9,583 nucleotides of DNA from Marinibacterium sp039179965 (GCA_039179965.1 JBCDEC010000177.1:1-9583); one strand, 5' to 3'. Positions 1-6,626 are shown, counted from the first letter of the stretch. Translations and numbers: made by a program. Notes: generated by a model not told the origin, from the sequence alone.

Positions 1-45
1 CACCCCGGTCTCGCTCCCGCCCACCCACCCCGCGCGACCGGGGTG
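1..45 (-). terminator. Candidate operon-end hairpin (10-bp inverted repeat)
   Basis: CACCCCGGTC at 1-10 and GACCGGGGTG at 36-45 are perfect reverse complements, separated by a 25-nt loop. On the minus strand the repeat begins 13 nt past the methyltransferase stop codon, where the seven-gene operon should end. A T-tract following the stem would lie left of position 1 and cannot be seen, so an intrinsic terminator is neither confirmed nor excluded. A 3'-end stabilising hairpin is the alternative. Confidence 0.4.
16..31 (-). other. G-quadruplex motif in the loop of the operon-end hairpin
   Basis: Read on the minus strand the bases are GGGGTGGGTGGGCGGG: four runs of three or more G joined by single-base loops T, T and C. 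This satisfies the canonical G-quadruplex pattern, and one-base loops are the most stable class. The G-rich strand is the transcript strand of the operon, so the structure could form in the mRNA 3' end as well as in DNA. It lies wholly inside the loop of the 1-45 inverted repeat. Formation is inferred from sequence only. Confidence 0.5.
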
Positions 46-58
46 CGGGGCGCGCGCC

Positions 59-535
59 TCAGGAGCGATAGAACAGATAGCGATCCGGGGCGATCGTGTC
101 GGGACCCTGAATCTGGGTGAAGCCGACCAATGGCTGACCCGAGATGAGCAGCCCGCCGGCAGCCATAACGGCTGCAATGTCGGGTGACAGGGCTGCGGCC
201 TCGGCCACATCCTCGTGCTTGATGCCCCGCCCCAGGTCGTAGTGTGCCATGGCAATGCCCGTTGTCTTTTCGCGCAGCGCGGCCAGCATGGGAGCGGCTT
301 CGCCCTGCAGAAAGTCTGCCTCGGGCGGCGTACAGGACGGGTGGCAGGCCAGAACGCGATCAATCACCCAAATCCGACGATCGGGAAAGATCTCGCGCAA
401 ATGGTCGTAGGTGCGCCCGTTGCCGAGACCCAGATCCAGGATATCTCCGTCCAGATCGCGGATCTGGTCGACGGCCCAGTTCAGGCCATCTCTTTGGGCG
501 GTCAGGCGGCGCAGCATGGAATCAAGACGGCTCAT
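59..535 (-). CDS. Small class I SAM-dependent methyltransferase
   Basis: Predicted 158-residue cytoplasmic methyltransferase using S-adenosylmethionine. Motif I, the cofactor-binding loop, is DLGLGNGRTYDHL at residues 34-46, followed by the second strand WVID ending in Asp59, which normally holds the cofactor ribose. The protein resembles the short stand-alone group Pfam calls Methyltransf_17, which as I recall has a solved structure from a Roseobacter relative; I could not verify this. There is no signal peptide or membrane segment. An upstream ATG at 574 would add 13 residues, but the ATG at 535 forms an ATGA overlap with the deacetylase stop and has AGGGAG eight bases upstream, so I chose it. 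It is the last gene of the operon. The acceptor is unknown; an amine exposed by the coupled deacetylase is one possibility. The fold is fairly sure, the substrate is not. Confidence 0.82.
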   Translation of the reverse strand: MSRLDSMLRRLTAQRDGLNWAVDQIRDLDGDILDLGLGNGRTYDHLREIFPDRRIWVIDRVLACHPSCTPPEADFLQGEAAPMLAALREKTTGIAMAHYDLGRGIKHEDVAEAAALSPDIAAVMAAGGLLISGQPLVGFTQIQGPDTIAPDRYLFYRS

Positions 536-1296
536 GACAGGGGCTCCCTGGTCAATGGGTGGCGGGCGTCCCAATGCACGAGCGGTGCTTTGGAGAGGCG
601 GGCGAGCAGGTCTGCGACGAAAGTCCAGATGGCATCGTCATGGACCAGGTGATGGGTCAGCAGACCGTAGGGTTCGGTGGCGTCGGTACGGCCGTCCTGG
701 CGGTCTCGCAGATCCTGCGCCATCTGGGCGATCAGCCGCTTTGGCGGCACTAGGCTGCGTCCGCCGCGCCAGTGTATCGGGTCGAGATGGGTGTTGATCT
801 GGGTGAGGCCCGGACAGGGCATCTGGACCCGGCGCGGGGCGAAAGTGGAGAGCATCGTGTATCCTTCGCCGGCCAAAAGCGGCAGCAGGTCGGGCGCAAT
901 CCTGTTCCAGGGCGGCACAAACATCGGCGCCGGTGGATCGTCCAAGAGATCGCCCAGCCGCGCCCGCGCCCGGCCCGCCTCCCCGGCCATGACAGCGAGG
1001 TCGCGAGTCGCGCCGTACTCGGCGTTTTTCTGAAGCGGCCGGGCGTGGCTTTGGTGCGCCCAGCCGTGGGTCAGCGGGACCACATGCGCTGCGGACCGCA
1101 GGCATCGGGCCAGACTGTCGTCCGCCCGGGCCGGGATTACGGCCAGATGGAGCGGCCAGTCGACTTGATCGGCCAGTGCAAACAGGGTGTGCAGGGCTGC
1201 GGTGTCCTGGATCGCGTCGTCATCGCGCCACCAGACGGGCAGAGGGGTCTCTTGCCGCTCAAGCGCTTCGTCCAGCGGGCGCCAATCCCAGGTCAT
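532..1296 (-). CDS. Polysaccharide deacetylase family protein (NodB-like fold)
   Basis: A 254-residue protein carrying the carbohydrate esterase 4 style motifs in order: WRDDDAI (Asp25-27, motif 1 with catalytic and metal aspartates), THGWAHQSH (His77 and His81 in the H-x3-H metal site), FVPPWNR (126-132, motif 3) and LLTHHLVHDD (212-221, the late catalytic histidine motif). Members hydrolyse N- or O-acetyl groups from sugars using a divalent metal. There is no signal peptide, so it probably acts in the cytoplasm on a biosynthetic intermediate, as NodB does, and not on cell-wall polymer. Its start overlaps the upstream glycosyltransferase stop by ATGA, with AAGGGG seven bases before it, and its own stop overlaps the methyltransferase start. 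The motif 1 and 3 forms differ from textbook TFDDG and RPP, so it is a divergent subfamily. The substrate cannot be read from sequence. Confidence 0.85.
   Translation of the reverse strand: MTWDWRPLDEALERQETPLPVWWRDDDAIQDTAALHTLFALADQVDWPLHLAVIPARADDSLARCLRSAAHVVPLTHGWAHQSHARPLQKNAEYGATRDLAVMAGEAGRARARLGDLLDDPPAPMFVPPWNRIAPDLLPLLAGEGYTMLSTFAPRRVQMPCPGLTQINTHLDPIHWRGGRSLVPPKRLIAQMAQDLRDRQDGRTDATEPYGLLTHHLVHDDAIWTFVADLLARLSKAPLVHWDARHPLTREPLS
544..549 (-). promoter_or_regulatory. Ribosome binding site fixing the methyltransferase start
   Basis: On the minus strand this reads AGGGAG, eight nucleotides before the ATG at 535. It lies inside the end of the deacetylase gene. It favours the 535 start over the in-frame ATG at 574. 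Confidence 0.6.
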
Positions 1297-2414
1297 GCAC
1301 CGTCCCCTTCGCAGATCCGCACGGTTTCAGCGGCCCCGTTGTCGGCCAGATCAGACCCGCTGCGCCGCCCGTCAGATCGCACGCGCCCCAGGGCGTCAAG
1401 CAGGCTGTCGGCCGTCAGATCCTTGCTGGCCACGGACGTGATCGCGGGAAGGGCCGAGAGACTGTCGGCTCTGAGGCTTTGTTCGACTTCGTTTCCGGCA
1501 TCAAATGGCACAAAAACCGCAGGCGTCCCGGCCTGGAGAACGTCCAGAGCGGTGTTGTAGCCGCACATGCTGACCGACGCCGCCGCGTGAAAAAGCATGT
1601 GGCGGAAGTCTGGGCGCGGCGGCTCCAGCACCACGTTGGGGGAGGCCTGTGCCCGCAGGGAATCGAGCCGCGCGGAGCCGCCGCCAATCAGCAACCTCCA
1701 GGACTGATCCGGGGTGCGCGTGGCGGCCGTCAGGGCCACCTGGAACAGCCCATCGCCCACGGGGCCGCCGCCCGCGCTCACGAGGATCTCATGTTCACCG
1801 GCCCGCGTTGCATGAGGACCCGCGGCGGGCGGCGCGACATAGCCGGTGTAGCGCAGCTTGGCGGCCAGGAGGTTCGAGACCGGCCAGCTTTGGCTCAGGT
1901 CCGTGCGCGCCGGGTCGGAATGCACAAGCACGCCGCTGTAAAACCGGGAAATCACGTCATCGGCAAAGGTCACTTTCGCCTCTTTTGACGGGGGCGCCAG
2001 GATGTCGCGGATGGAGCAAAAGAGGCGCGGTGGCTGCGCCAGTCGTTGCGCGGTGTCCAGAAAGGTCAGGAATTCGTCGCGCAGGTTGCGCCGTCCAAAG
2101 GGGAAGAGTTCGGTGATCACCACATCCGGCGCCATCCCCAGGCAGGCCGTCAAAGCGGCGGTGCGGGCCTGATAGACCCCGGACCCGGCCAGGGCGCCCT
2201 CGGCCGTGAGAAGCCGTGTGAAATCAACACCGTCTGAGCGTAGTGGCGGCAATTGCACGAGATCAACGCCGGTTGCATCCAGATGCGGGGCGGGCATACC
2301 GCCGCTGGCCAGCGTGACGGCGTGTCCGGCTCTGGCAAAGGCGCGCCCCAGGGTGAGGGCCCGGCTCAGATGTCCGGTGCCCAGAAGATGGGTGACCACG
2401 ATCAAGACTTTCAT
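1293..2414 (-). CDS. MurG/COG4671-like glycosyltransferase (second copy)
   Basis: A 373-residue GT-B type glycosyltransferase resembling the MurG/GT28 and COG4671 group. The N-terminal domain opens with MKVLIVVTHLLGTGHLSRA, a first strand followed by the glycine loop GTGHLSR (12-18), which in MurG relatives meets the acceptor. The C-terminal donor domain begins at ILVSAGGGPVGDGL (210-223) and includes MCGYNT (283-288) and VFVPFD (300-305), the usual nucleotide-sugar region. No membrane segment is evident; such enzymes often work at the inner face of the membrane. An ATG at 2420 would add two residues, but its Shine-Dalgarno spacing would be two bases; the ATG at 2414 has GGAG eight bases upstream and makes an ATGA overlap with the phosphatase stop. 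It is a paralogue of the gene at 5304-6539. Donor and acceptor are unknown. Confidence 0.85.
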   Translation of the reverse strand: MKVLIVVTHLLGTGHLSRALTLGRAFARAGHAVTLASGGMPAPHLDATGVDLVQLPPLRSDGVDFTRLLTAEGALAGSGVYQARTAALTACLGMAPDVVITELFPFGRRNLRDEFLTFLDTAQRLAQPPRLFCSIRDILAPPSKEAKVTFADDVISRFYSGVLVHSDPARTDLSQSWPVSNLLAAKLRYTGYVAPPAAGPHATRAGEHEILVSAGGGPVGDGLFQVALTAATRTPDQSWRLLIGGGSARLDSLRAQASPNVVLEPPRPDFRHMLFHAAASVSMCGYNTALDVLQAGTPAVFVPFDAGNEVEQSLRADSLSALPAITSVASKDLTADSLLDALGRVRSDGRRSGSDLADNGAAETVRICEGDGA

Positions 2415-2989
2415 GAGCATGGCTCCAGCCGGACGGGTTCGGGCCAGGCGGTCTGCGGATCGGTCAACTCAATGACATAAAGCCGGTTGCGCTTGATCTG
2501 AAACGGGGCGGGGCCGGAGAAGGTCCAGCCATGCGCCACCGCCAGCAAAACCCGCATCACACCGATATGGCACACGGCGACATTGTCTCCGGACAGGGTC
2601 GCGAGCCAAGGCTGCATTCGCTGGCGCAGATCCATCGGGCTTTCGCCACCGGGCGGGCGGAAGTGCCAGCCCCAGTCTTCGATATGGCGCATGTCTGCAT
2701 CCGGGTCGGCGTGCAGATCCGCGCTGCGCGCGCCTTCCCAGTCGCCCCAATGCATCTCGATCAGTGCTTCGGTTTCATAGGGAGGCCGCCCGGCGACCAA
2801 TGTGGCGGTTTCGGTGGCACGCGACAGCGGGCTGGCCCAAAGCCGCGCGTCGCTCCAGGGGGCGGGCAGACGCAGCTTGGCCAGATCCGCGCGGGCCTGC
2901 GCGTCCAGCGCGATATCGCTGCGCCCCTGTATCCGGCCAGCGCGATTCCACGGGGTATGGCCGTGGCGCAGGAGGGCAAGACGGGTCAT
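2411..2989 (-). CDS. Histidine phosphatase family protein (phosphoglycerate mutase-like)
   Basis: A 192-residue member of histidine phosphatase branch 1. The signature LLRHGHT places the phospho-accepting histidine at His9 beside Arg8; SPLSRATETA supplies the second arginine at 57, EMHWGDWEG the acid/base Glu78, and VCHIGVMR the second histidine at His141. All four active-site residues are therefore present and activity is expected. The family removes phosphate from many small molecules, including sugar phosphates and nucleotide-pathway intermediates, and relatives such as CobC act inside biosynthetic operons. Sitting between glycosyltransferase genes, it most likely dephosphorylates a sugar or lipid-linked intermediate of the same pathway, though this is inference. 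It is joined to the preceding GT4 gene by an ATGA overlap and has GGAG eight bases before its start. A housekeeping role such as cobalamin or phosphoglycerate metabolism is less likely given the context. Confidence 0.88.
   Translation of the reverse strand: MTRLALLRHGHTPWNRAGRIQGRSDIALDAQARADLAKLRLPAPWSDARLWASPLSRATETATLVAGRPPYETEALIEMHWGDWEGARSADLHADPDADMRHIEDWGWHFRPPGGESPMDLRQRMQPWLATLSGDNVAVCHIGVMRVLLAVAHGWTFSGPAPFQIKRNRLYVIELTDPQTAWPEPVRLEPCS
2423..2426 (-). promoter_or_regulatory. Ribosome binding site choosing the 2414 start
   Basis: On the minus strand this reads GGAG, eight nucleotides from the ATG at 2414 but only two from the ATG at 2420. The spacing therefore supports 2414 as the start of the second MurG-like glycosyltransferase. 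Confidence 0.6.
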
Positions 2990-4065
2990 GCGGAGCGCTC
3001 CAGCACGGGTTCGACCGCGCGCCAGAAAATCCGGGCGGCAACAGGTTGGAGGTGACGGGCCTCAATCGTGCGGCGCGCGTCAAGGCCAGCCGCCTGCCGC
3101 CGCGCGGGATCTTCGAGGAACCAGTCGCAGCGCAGCGCCAGACCGGCGGCGCCGGCCTGTACAGGAGGGTGCGGACCTTCCGCCAGAACATCGCAGACCC
3201 CGGGCCGGTCCTGCGCGACGGCCGGAATGCCGCGCGCCTGCGCCTCCAGGTAAACCATGCCGTAGGCTTCGTTCACGCCGGGCCAGACGAACAGGTCAGC
3301 GCGTCCATACGCTGCGTCGAGACGCGCGCGGTCGAGTTGGCCCAGAAACGAAACCCTTGGACCGAACGGGTCAAAAAGACGGCGCACCGTGTCACCGGCC
3401 GGGCCGCTTCCGGCGATCTCGAGGCGCCAATGCGGCGCGGTGAGCGCGGGCAGCGTTTCGGCGATCACCCGGTAGGAGGCCAGCTTGTCGCCGGGGCGCA
3501 TCATCCCGACCGACAGCATAAGCCCAGGCTCGGGTGAGCCCGGTGGCGGCATGTGATCGCGCGACAGAAAGGGCGGCAGATGCTGCAGGATCTGACCCGG
3601 GGGGCGGTCACGTTCCAGCGCCTCGCGGTCGTGAAAGATCGGGTGAAAGATGATGGCGGCCGCATCGCAGGCGGATTCCGCGGCGCGGGCGAAATCCGCC
3701 CAGGGCCCGGTCAGGCGCTTTCGGGCGCGGGAGGCCTCAATCAGGATGTAGGGGATGCCCAACTGGCGGGCGACCTTGGGCCCGATCAGATCGGGGGCCT
3801 TGTAGTAATTGTGGTAACTGACCCAGAACGCCAGATCCCGGGGCAGCGTCGCTACGAGGCGCGCGACCTCATCCTCGGCATCGGACATCAGGCGCTTTTG
3901 GGTTGCAACATCGCCAGTGCCATCGCGGGTTCCCAGTTCAGAGGCCAGGACCACCTCGGCCCCGCCGGCGCCCAGCATGGACATCAGGTTGCGCGCCATT
4001 TCCCGATCGCCTGACGGTACGGGATGGGTGGGGGCCTTGAGCGGGGCATAGAACGCGATGCGCAT
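2986..4065 (-). CDS. GT4-type glycosyltransferase with intact E-x7-E
   Basis: A 359-residue GT-B glycosyltransferase of the GT1/GT4 type. The N-terminal domain begins MRIAFYAPLKAPTHPVPSGD, a start I recall from alphaproteobacterial glycosyltransferases, with the P-S-G-D-R loop at 17-21. The donor domain starts near LSVGMMRPGDKL (184-195), contains LEIAGSGP (215-222), and ends in the E-x7-E motif NEAYGMVYLEA with Glu266 and Glu274, the retaining GT4 donor-binding signature. There is no signal peptide or membrane span. Its ATG lies three bases after the TGA of the preceding GT4 gene (TGA TCC ATG) and no good Shine-Dalgarno is visible, so translation may depend on reinitiation. It is the only junction in the operon that does not overlap. 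Sugar donor, acceptor and linkage cannot be told from sequence. Confidence 0.87.
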   Translation of the reverse strand: MRIAFYAPLKAPTHPVPSGDREMARNLMSMLGAGGAEVVLASELGTRDGTGDVATQKRLMSDAEDEVARLVATLPRDLAFWVSYHNYYKAPDLIGPKVARQLGIPYILIEASRARKRLTGPWADFARAAESACDAAAIIFHPIFHDREALERDRPPGQILQHLPPFLSRDHMPPPGSPEPGLMLSVGMMRPGDKLASYRVIAETLPALTAPHWRLEIAGSGPAGDTVRRLFDPFGPRVSFLGQLDRARLDAAYGRADLFVWPGVNEAYGMVYLEAQARGIPAVAQDRPGVCDVLAEGPHPPVQAGAAGLALRCDWFLEDPARRQAAGLDARRTIEARHLQPVAARIFWRAVEPVLERSA

Positions 4066-4068
4066 GGA

Positions 4069-5307
4069 TCACGCCGCACAGAGCGCGGACAGCCGCGCGG
4101 ACAACCGGGCGATGCCGGGCTCCATGCGAAAGTCCTGGCGCAGCCGGTGATAGGCCGCGTCCGCAAGCGCGGCGGTCACCGCCGGGTCGGTGGCCATCTG
4201 TACAATGGCATCGGCGAGCGCCTCCGGATCGTCTGGGCTGAGAAAGCCATGGACGCCGTCTTCGATGAATTCGGGGATCGCGGAGACTGGCGTCGACAGG
4301 ATTGGCAGCTTTTGCGACGCCGCTTCCATAAGAACGTTGGGCAGACCATCCCGGTCTCCGTCCCGGGCGATGCGCGAGGGCAGAACGAAGAGGTCGGCGG
4401 CGCGCATGGCGGCGACGACCTCTGGCTGCGCGCATGCGCCATGCCAGGTGATCCGATGGGCGATCTTCAATTCGCCCGACCGTGCGGCCAGAGCCGCCTT
4501 GTCGCCGCCGCCGCCGATATGGTCCCAGTGCCAGTCGATGGAATCGGGCAACAGGGCAAGCGCTTCGATCAGCCGGTCGAACCCCTTCTTTTCGACCAGG
4601 CGCCCGACGCTGAGCATGCGAAACGGTGCTTCGGCGCCGCGCACGGGGCGCTCCGGCGGGTCGGGGAACCGCGCCATGTCGAGCCCGTGGTAGATGAGAT
4701 CCACGCGGTCCGGGTCATCCGCAAGGTCCCGCAGATGCGCCGCGCCAAAGCCGGTGCAGGTGGCACCGAACCGGGCGCCATGGCTGGCCTCGCTCAGTTT
4801 TTCGCGTTTTTCCCAATCCGGCGATGTCCAGATGTCCTTGGCGTGGGCCGAAAACGACCAGGGCAATCCGCGCAGGATGGCCGCATAGCGGGCCACGGAA
4901 GACGGCGTGTGCATGAAATGGGCATAGAGGCCGCGCACGTCCGCCGGCATCTCGGCGGCCAGTACACAGGCCTGGCCAAACCGGCGCACCCGGTTGCGCG
5001 TCTGGTCCCGGCGCAAGTCGGCGCGCCAGACCTTGAGCGCTGCGCGAAACCCCGGCAGCCGGCGTGCGTTTTGCAATCCCCGCAAAACGCGCCCGGGTTC
5101 ATCGCGCAGGTATTCCGGCAAATAGTGCACCGGCGCCCGCAGCCGGTCGTGCAGCGGGTGGGTCGCCGTATCGGTCGGGTGTCGCAGGGACCACAGGGTC
5201 ATGGCATGCCCGGCCTCTTCCAGCGCAACCAGTTCCTGGGCGATGAAGGTCTCAGACAGGCGCGGCCAGCCCTTGACCAGCACGGCCAGCGGGGCGGCGG
5301 AGCTCAT
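4069..5307 (-). CDS. WcaL-like GT4 glycosyltransferase
   Basis: A 412-residue glycosyltransferase. The N-terminus KGWPRLSETFIAQE (12-25) matches the S-E-T-F-I feature typical of the WcaL/AmsK/ExoL-like exopolysaccharide group. SFSAHAKDIW (151-160) lies in the acceptor domain, VGRLVEKKGF (234-243) opens the donor domain, and the donor motif is DGLPNVLME (320-328). Here Asp320 stands where the first glutamate of E-x7-E is usual and Glu328 is kept; a D form is, from memory, not rare in this subgroup. An open frame extends 55 codons further to 5472, but that stretch is arginine-rich, unlike the family and overlaps the previous gene. The ATG at 5307 makes an ATGA overlap with the previous stop and has AGGGAG eleven bases upstream, so I chose it. 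The role is likely transfer of a hexose to a growing glycan at the cytoplasmic membrane face. Confidence 0.87.
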   Translation of the reverse strand: MSSAAPLAVLVKGWPRLSETFIAQELVALEEAGHAMTLWSLRHPTDTATHPLHDRLRAPVHYLPEYLRDEPGRVLRGLQNARRLPGFRAALKVWRADLRRDQTRNRVRRFGQACVLAAEMPADVRGLYAHFMHTPSSVARYAAILRGLPWSFSAHAKDIWTSPDWEKREKLSEASHGARFGATCTGFGAAHLRDLADDPDRVDLIYHGLDMARFPDPPERPVRGAEAPFRMLSVGRLVEKKGFDRLIEALALLPDSIDWHWDHIGGGGDKAALAARSGELKIAHRITWHGACAQPEVVAAMRAADLFVLPSRIARDGDRDGLPNVLMEAASQKLPILSTPVSAIPEFIEDGVHGFLSPDDPEALADAIVQMATDPAVTAALADAAYHRLRQDFRMEPGIARLSARLSALCAA

Positions 5308-6539
5308 TCGGCTGCGCACTCCCTGGGCTGCACCACCAATGCGCGCACCCGCTCGGTCACATGGTCCAGACCATCGAGCAATCCCGGCGGGAAGGCTTCG
5401 GACGGGCGCGCCCGTTCGGACAGGCCGCGTATGGCGGCGATCATGGCCTCGGTTGTCAGTCCGTCGCGCCATTCGTCGATCATGCCGACGAGGCCCAATT
5501 CCTCGGCCCGTTGCGCCCGAATGTACTGTTCCAGTCGCGGCACGGTGCGCGGCACGATCACCGCGGGGCGGTCAAAGGTAAGCACTTCGCAAAAGGTATT
5601 GTAGCCGCCCATCGAAATCACGCCCTGCGCTCCGGCAAAGAGCGTCTCGATCTGGCTTTCGAAGCCGACCGCCTCGACCCGGCCGTCCAGAGCCTGCACG
5701 CGGGCTTCGAAGTCGGCACGGGTGTCCCCGGACAGGAACGGGCCGTAGACCAGGATGGCACGCGGCGCGAGGTTCGGGTCGGCCTCGTAGGCCGACAGCA
5801 CCAGATTGACCATGGTCTCACCATCGCCGCCGCCGCCGGGTGTAACAAGGATATAGGGTTGGTCCGGGGCTGGCCCGATCTCCATCTGGTCGCGGCGCAG
5901 ATATCCGGTAAAGACCATGCGGTCGCGCAGGCCGGCGCTGAACGGCAGCCCGGCCGTGGGGTCATAGATGGAGCGCAGCCCATAGACCCAGAGTTCATCG
6001 TAATAGCGTTCGGCCGCCTCCAGCGCGCCTTTGCGGCGCCACTCGTCGGCCAGAACATCGGGTTCGTCCAGAACGTCGCGCAGGCCGAGCACCAGCCGCG
6101 TCTCGCCGGTTTCGGCAAGCCGGTCGAGCGTTGTCAGCAATTCGCCGCGAAAACCCGTGGGCTCTTTATCGACAATCAGCAGATCGGGGCGGAAGAGCTG
6201 TGCCGCAGCCTCGATCAGGCCGGCGCGCAGGGCAGTTGTCTCATCGATATCGAGACCCAGCGCCTGGCTGGCATAGCTGCCGTCGGCCAGTTTGGTCACG
6301 CCGGGCAGACGGATGTGGTCGACTTTTGGCGGGAAGGTAAACCGGCCGGCGACGGGTGACCCGGTGACGATCAGGGCGGAGGCCTCCGGATCGGCCTCGG
6401 TGATCGCGGCCGCCAGCGCCCGCGTGCGCCGCAGGTGGCCCAACCCGAACGTGTCGTGGCTATAGAGCATCACACGCGGGGCAACGCCGCGTGGGCCGGG
6501 AACGATATGAGTCTTTACGTCCATCATGCGAGCGCTCAC
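5304..6539 (-). CDS. MurG/COG4671-like glycosyltransferase (first gene of operon)
   Basis: A 411-residue predicted GT-B glycosyltransferase of the COG4671 type. Visible motifs are VMLYSHDTFGLGHLRR (23-38, first strand and glycine loop), LGLRDVLDEP (151-160), the inter-domain element ILVTPGGGGDGETM (230-243), SMGGYNTFCEVL (309-320) and VPRTVPRLEQ (329-338) of the nucleotide-sugar site. It shares this motif order with the gene at 1293-2414, so the two are paralogues. No signal peptide or membrane segment is seen. The start is uncertain: GTG at 6539 gives the longest frame with only a weak AGG eight bases upstream, and two adjacent ATGs at 6527 and 6524 are good alternatives; the first conserved residues begin only near residue 22. 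It leads the operon and faces the divergent region shared with the mechanosensitive channel. Donor and acceptor are unknown. Confidence 0.85.
   Translation of the reverse strand: MSARMMDVKTHIVPGPRGVAPRVMLYSHDTFGLGHLRRTRALAAAITEADPEASALIVTGSPVAGRFTFPPKVDHIRLPGVTKLADGSYASQALGLDIDETTALRAGLIEAAAQLFRPDLLIVDKEPTGFRGELLTTLDRLAETGETRLVLGLRDVLDEPDVLADEWRRKGALEAAERYYDELWVYGLRSIYDPTAGLPFSAGLRDRMVFTGYLRRDQMEIGPAPDQPYILVTPGGGGDGETMVNLVLSAYEADPNLAPRAILVYGPFLSGDTRADFEARVQALDGRVEAVGFESQIETLFAGAQGVISMGGYNTFCEVLTFDRPAVIVPRTVPRLEQYIRAQRAEELGLVGMIDEWRDGLTTEAMIAAIRGLSERARPSEAFPPGLLDGLDHVTERVRALVVQPRECAAE
5319..5324 (-). promoter_or_regulatory. Ribosome binding site for the WcaL-like glycosyltransferase
   Basis: On the minus strand this reads AGGGAG, eleven nucleotides before the ATG at 5307, within the last codons of the upstream gene. 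Together with the ATGA overlap it favours 5307 over the far upstream in-frame ATG at 5472. Confidence 0.5.
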
Positions 6540-6554
6540 ATCTTCAGCCTATCA

Positions 6555-6626
6555 CCACAGGCGCTCCACAGAAAGAGCATGTGGCCAGAGGTTGAAATCG
6601 CACTATTTGTGGTTGCTAAAGCCACA
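6555..6626. repeat. Cluster of five CCACA/TGTGG pentamers, possible operator
   Basis: CCACA occurs at 6555-6559, 6566-6570 and 6622-6626, and its complement TGTGG at 6580-6584 and 6608-6612. They form two inverted repeats with the same 9-nt spacer, CCACA-N9-TGTGG (6566-6584) and TGTGG-N9-CCACA (6608-6626), whose centres lie 42 bp apart, about four helical turns. The site sits 16 to 87 bases upstream of the GTG start of the first operon gene, where a repressor or activator could act. No regulator family is recognised. Confidence 0.4.

Noticed and set aside
772..1560. Plus-strand open frame of 262 codons across the deacetylase and glycosyltransferase genes
   Set aside because: It is antisense to two genes with intact catalytic motifs and its translation looks like low-complexity shadow sequence.
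4021..4046. Possible plus-strand G-quadruplex near the start of the second GT4 gene
   Set aside because: Four G-runs are present but the last loop is eight bases, outside the usual limit of seven, and the G-rich strand is not the transcript strand. The coding constraint of the N-terminus explains it.
5308..5472. 55-codon N-terminal extension of the WcaL-like glycosyltransferase
   Set aside because: It overlaps the C-terminal coding part of the upstream gene, is Arg/Gly-rich, and is not needed since the ATG at 5307 has an ATGA overlap and a ribosome site.
4024..5604. Long plus-strand open frame of 526 codons
   Set aside because: It lies antisense to two well-supported glycosyltransferase genes with clear motifs. 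Its translation is rich in Arg, Gly, Gln and His with no recognisable domain, which is typical of the shadow frame in GC-rich DNA.
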